DNA of 7,805 bases from contig DAHWBL010000113.1 of assembly GCA_027323595.1 (NCBI GenBank), positions 1 to 7,805 on the forward strand, read 5' to 3'. The position numbers were made by a program, and so were the translations under genes. The DNA comes from Acetobacteraceae bacterium. GTDB lineage: Bacteria; Pseudomonadota; Alphaproteobacteria; Acetobacterales; Acetobacteraceae. Shown piece after piece: positions 7,439-7,805 of the stretch. Under the pieces are notes generated by a model. It made no database searches. It saw only the letters and a program-made list of their open reading frames with translations, and was not told where the DNA came from. Positions within the stretch are counted from its first letter, which is position 1. Each line of letters opens with the position of its first letter.

Positions 7439-7451
7439 CCCTAAATTAGGG
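7439..7451. repeat. 13-base dyad CCCTAA-A-TTAGGG
   Basis: Perfect 6-base arms around one central A, in the roughly 130-base spacer between the kinase and the recombinase fragment, which point away from each other. Its position suits an operator or recombinase-related site. No further match to a known res or operator consensus was recognised. I saw no supported gene elsewhere in 7328-7457. Confidence 0.4.
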
Positions 7452-7457
7452 GAATAG

Positions 7458-7751
7458 CGTCCCGGCTTCGCGCGCCTTCTGGACGGGCTTGAGGCCGACG
7501 ATGTTCTGATTGTTACTCGCCTCGATCGGTTGTGCAGAAATGCGATGGATGTTGACGCCCCAATCGCCCGCTTGCCGGCTCTGAGCGTGCGCGTCTATTG
7601 TCTGCAGCCCGGCGGAGCCGATCCAACCAGCCCGGCCGGCCAGATGACGATGTGCGTAATCAGCGCCATGTCGCAGTTTGAACGCGATCTGCTAATGGAG
7701 CGGACGCAAGCCGAACGTATCCACCCGGCGAAGACCGCCTTGCGGGATTAG
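7458..7751 (+). pseudogene. Serine recombinase (resolvase/invertase family) fragment
   Basis: The frame opens after a TAG at 7455-7457. It reads RPGFARLLDGLEADDV, then LIVTRLDRLCRN, QMTMCVISAMSQFERDLLMERTQAER, and stops at 7749. This matches the middle of small serine recombinases. TRLDRLCR holds the pair of active-site Arg (R68 and R71 of gamma-delta resolvase), and SQFERDLLMERT is the start of the long dimer helix. The N-terminal strand with the nucleophilic Ser (YxRVS) is absent, and the C-terminal helix-turn-helix is missing. The ending AKTALRD does not follow the family. Another frame reads RRRPPCGIRNAL there, which could be a frameshifted scrap of the usual basic linker, but that is speculative. 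There is no credible start: an internal TTG at 7530 would give only 73 residues. Best read as a non-functional relic of a mobile element. Confidence 0.8.
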
Positions 7752-7753
7752 GA

Positions 7754-7805
7754 ATGCTCTTTGATTTTAGCGACGTTTTTAAGTGTGTCGCAAAGGACGT
7801 GGTCG
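7754..7805 (+). CDS. Possible start of an unknown gene, runs off the window
   Basis: An ATG three bases after the recombinase stop begins MLFDFSDVFKCVAKDVV and stays open to the edge. TAGGA lies directly before the ATG, too close for an ideal ribosome site; GGGATT a few bases earlier is weak. Only 17 codons are visible, no family is recognisable, and the frame may be chance. Confidence 0.22.
   Translation, partial: MLFDFSDVFKCVAKDVV

Noticed and set aside
1..7805. CRISPR array, tRNA/rRNA gene, complete insertion sequence or riboswitch
   Set aside because: No spaced direct repeats, tRNA-like arms, transposase frame with terminal repeats, or recognisable leader structure was seen on reading both strands.

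Overview
The window is GC-rich chromosomal DNA that reads like an alphaproteobacterium. The UbiTUV and PepN proteins look alphaproteobacterial (possibly Rhodospirillales/Acetobacteraceae), but I cannot name the species from sequence alone. Its right-hand 1.7 kb is visibly lower in GC and carries a recombinase remnant, so it looks acquired.

Layout. Bases 1-737 (+) hold the C-terminal part of an M24/creatinase-fold protein that has lost the metal-binding residues of the family. It converges, with a 5-base gap, on a minus-strand operon read right to left: ubiT (about 2631-3293), ubiU (1648-2634) and ubiV (743-1651). Both junctions are 4-base ATGA overlaps. These three genes encode the oxygen-independent ubiquinone hydroxylation system: an SCP2-domain lipid-binding accessory protein and two U32-family Fe-S proteins. 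A perfect 14-base FNR-type palindrome (TTGAT-N4-ATCAA) sits at 3353-3366 in the 29-base gap in front of ubiT, as expected for a pathway used without oxygen. Its position argues that the real ubiT start lies downstream of the first possible ATG.

Upstream of the operon on the same strand is pepN (3383-6010), an M1 aminopeptidase. It is full length except for one in-frame TAG where the family has Glu in its Y-x-KGAEV motif, so it is annotated as a pseudogene or nonsense allele. UbiU also has a single-codon anomaly: the first of its four expected cluster cysteines is Gly (G171), while the other three, and all four in UbiV, are present.

From about 6120 rightward the composition changes. A complete-looking Ser/Thr protein kinase (6164-7327, minus) is followed by a roughly 130-base spacer with a 13-base dyad. 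Then come a serine-recombinase fragment lacking both its catalytic serine and its DNA-binding domain (7458-7751, plus) and a possible new reading frame that leaves the window. This part looks like the edge of a genomic island.

No tRNA, rRNA, CRISPR array or complete insertion sequence was seen. The points most worth checking are the FNR box and ubiT start, the UbiU Cys-to-Gly change, the pepN amber codon and the kinase island.
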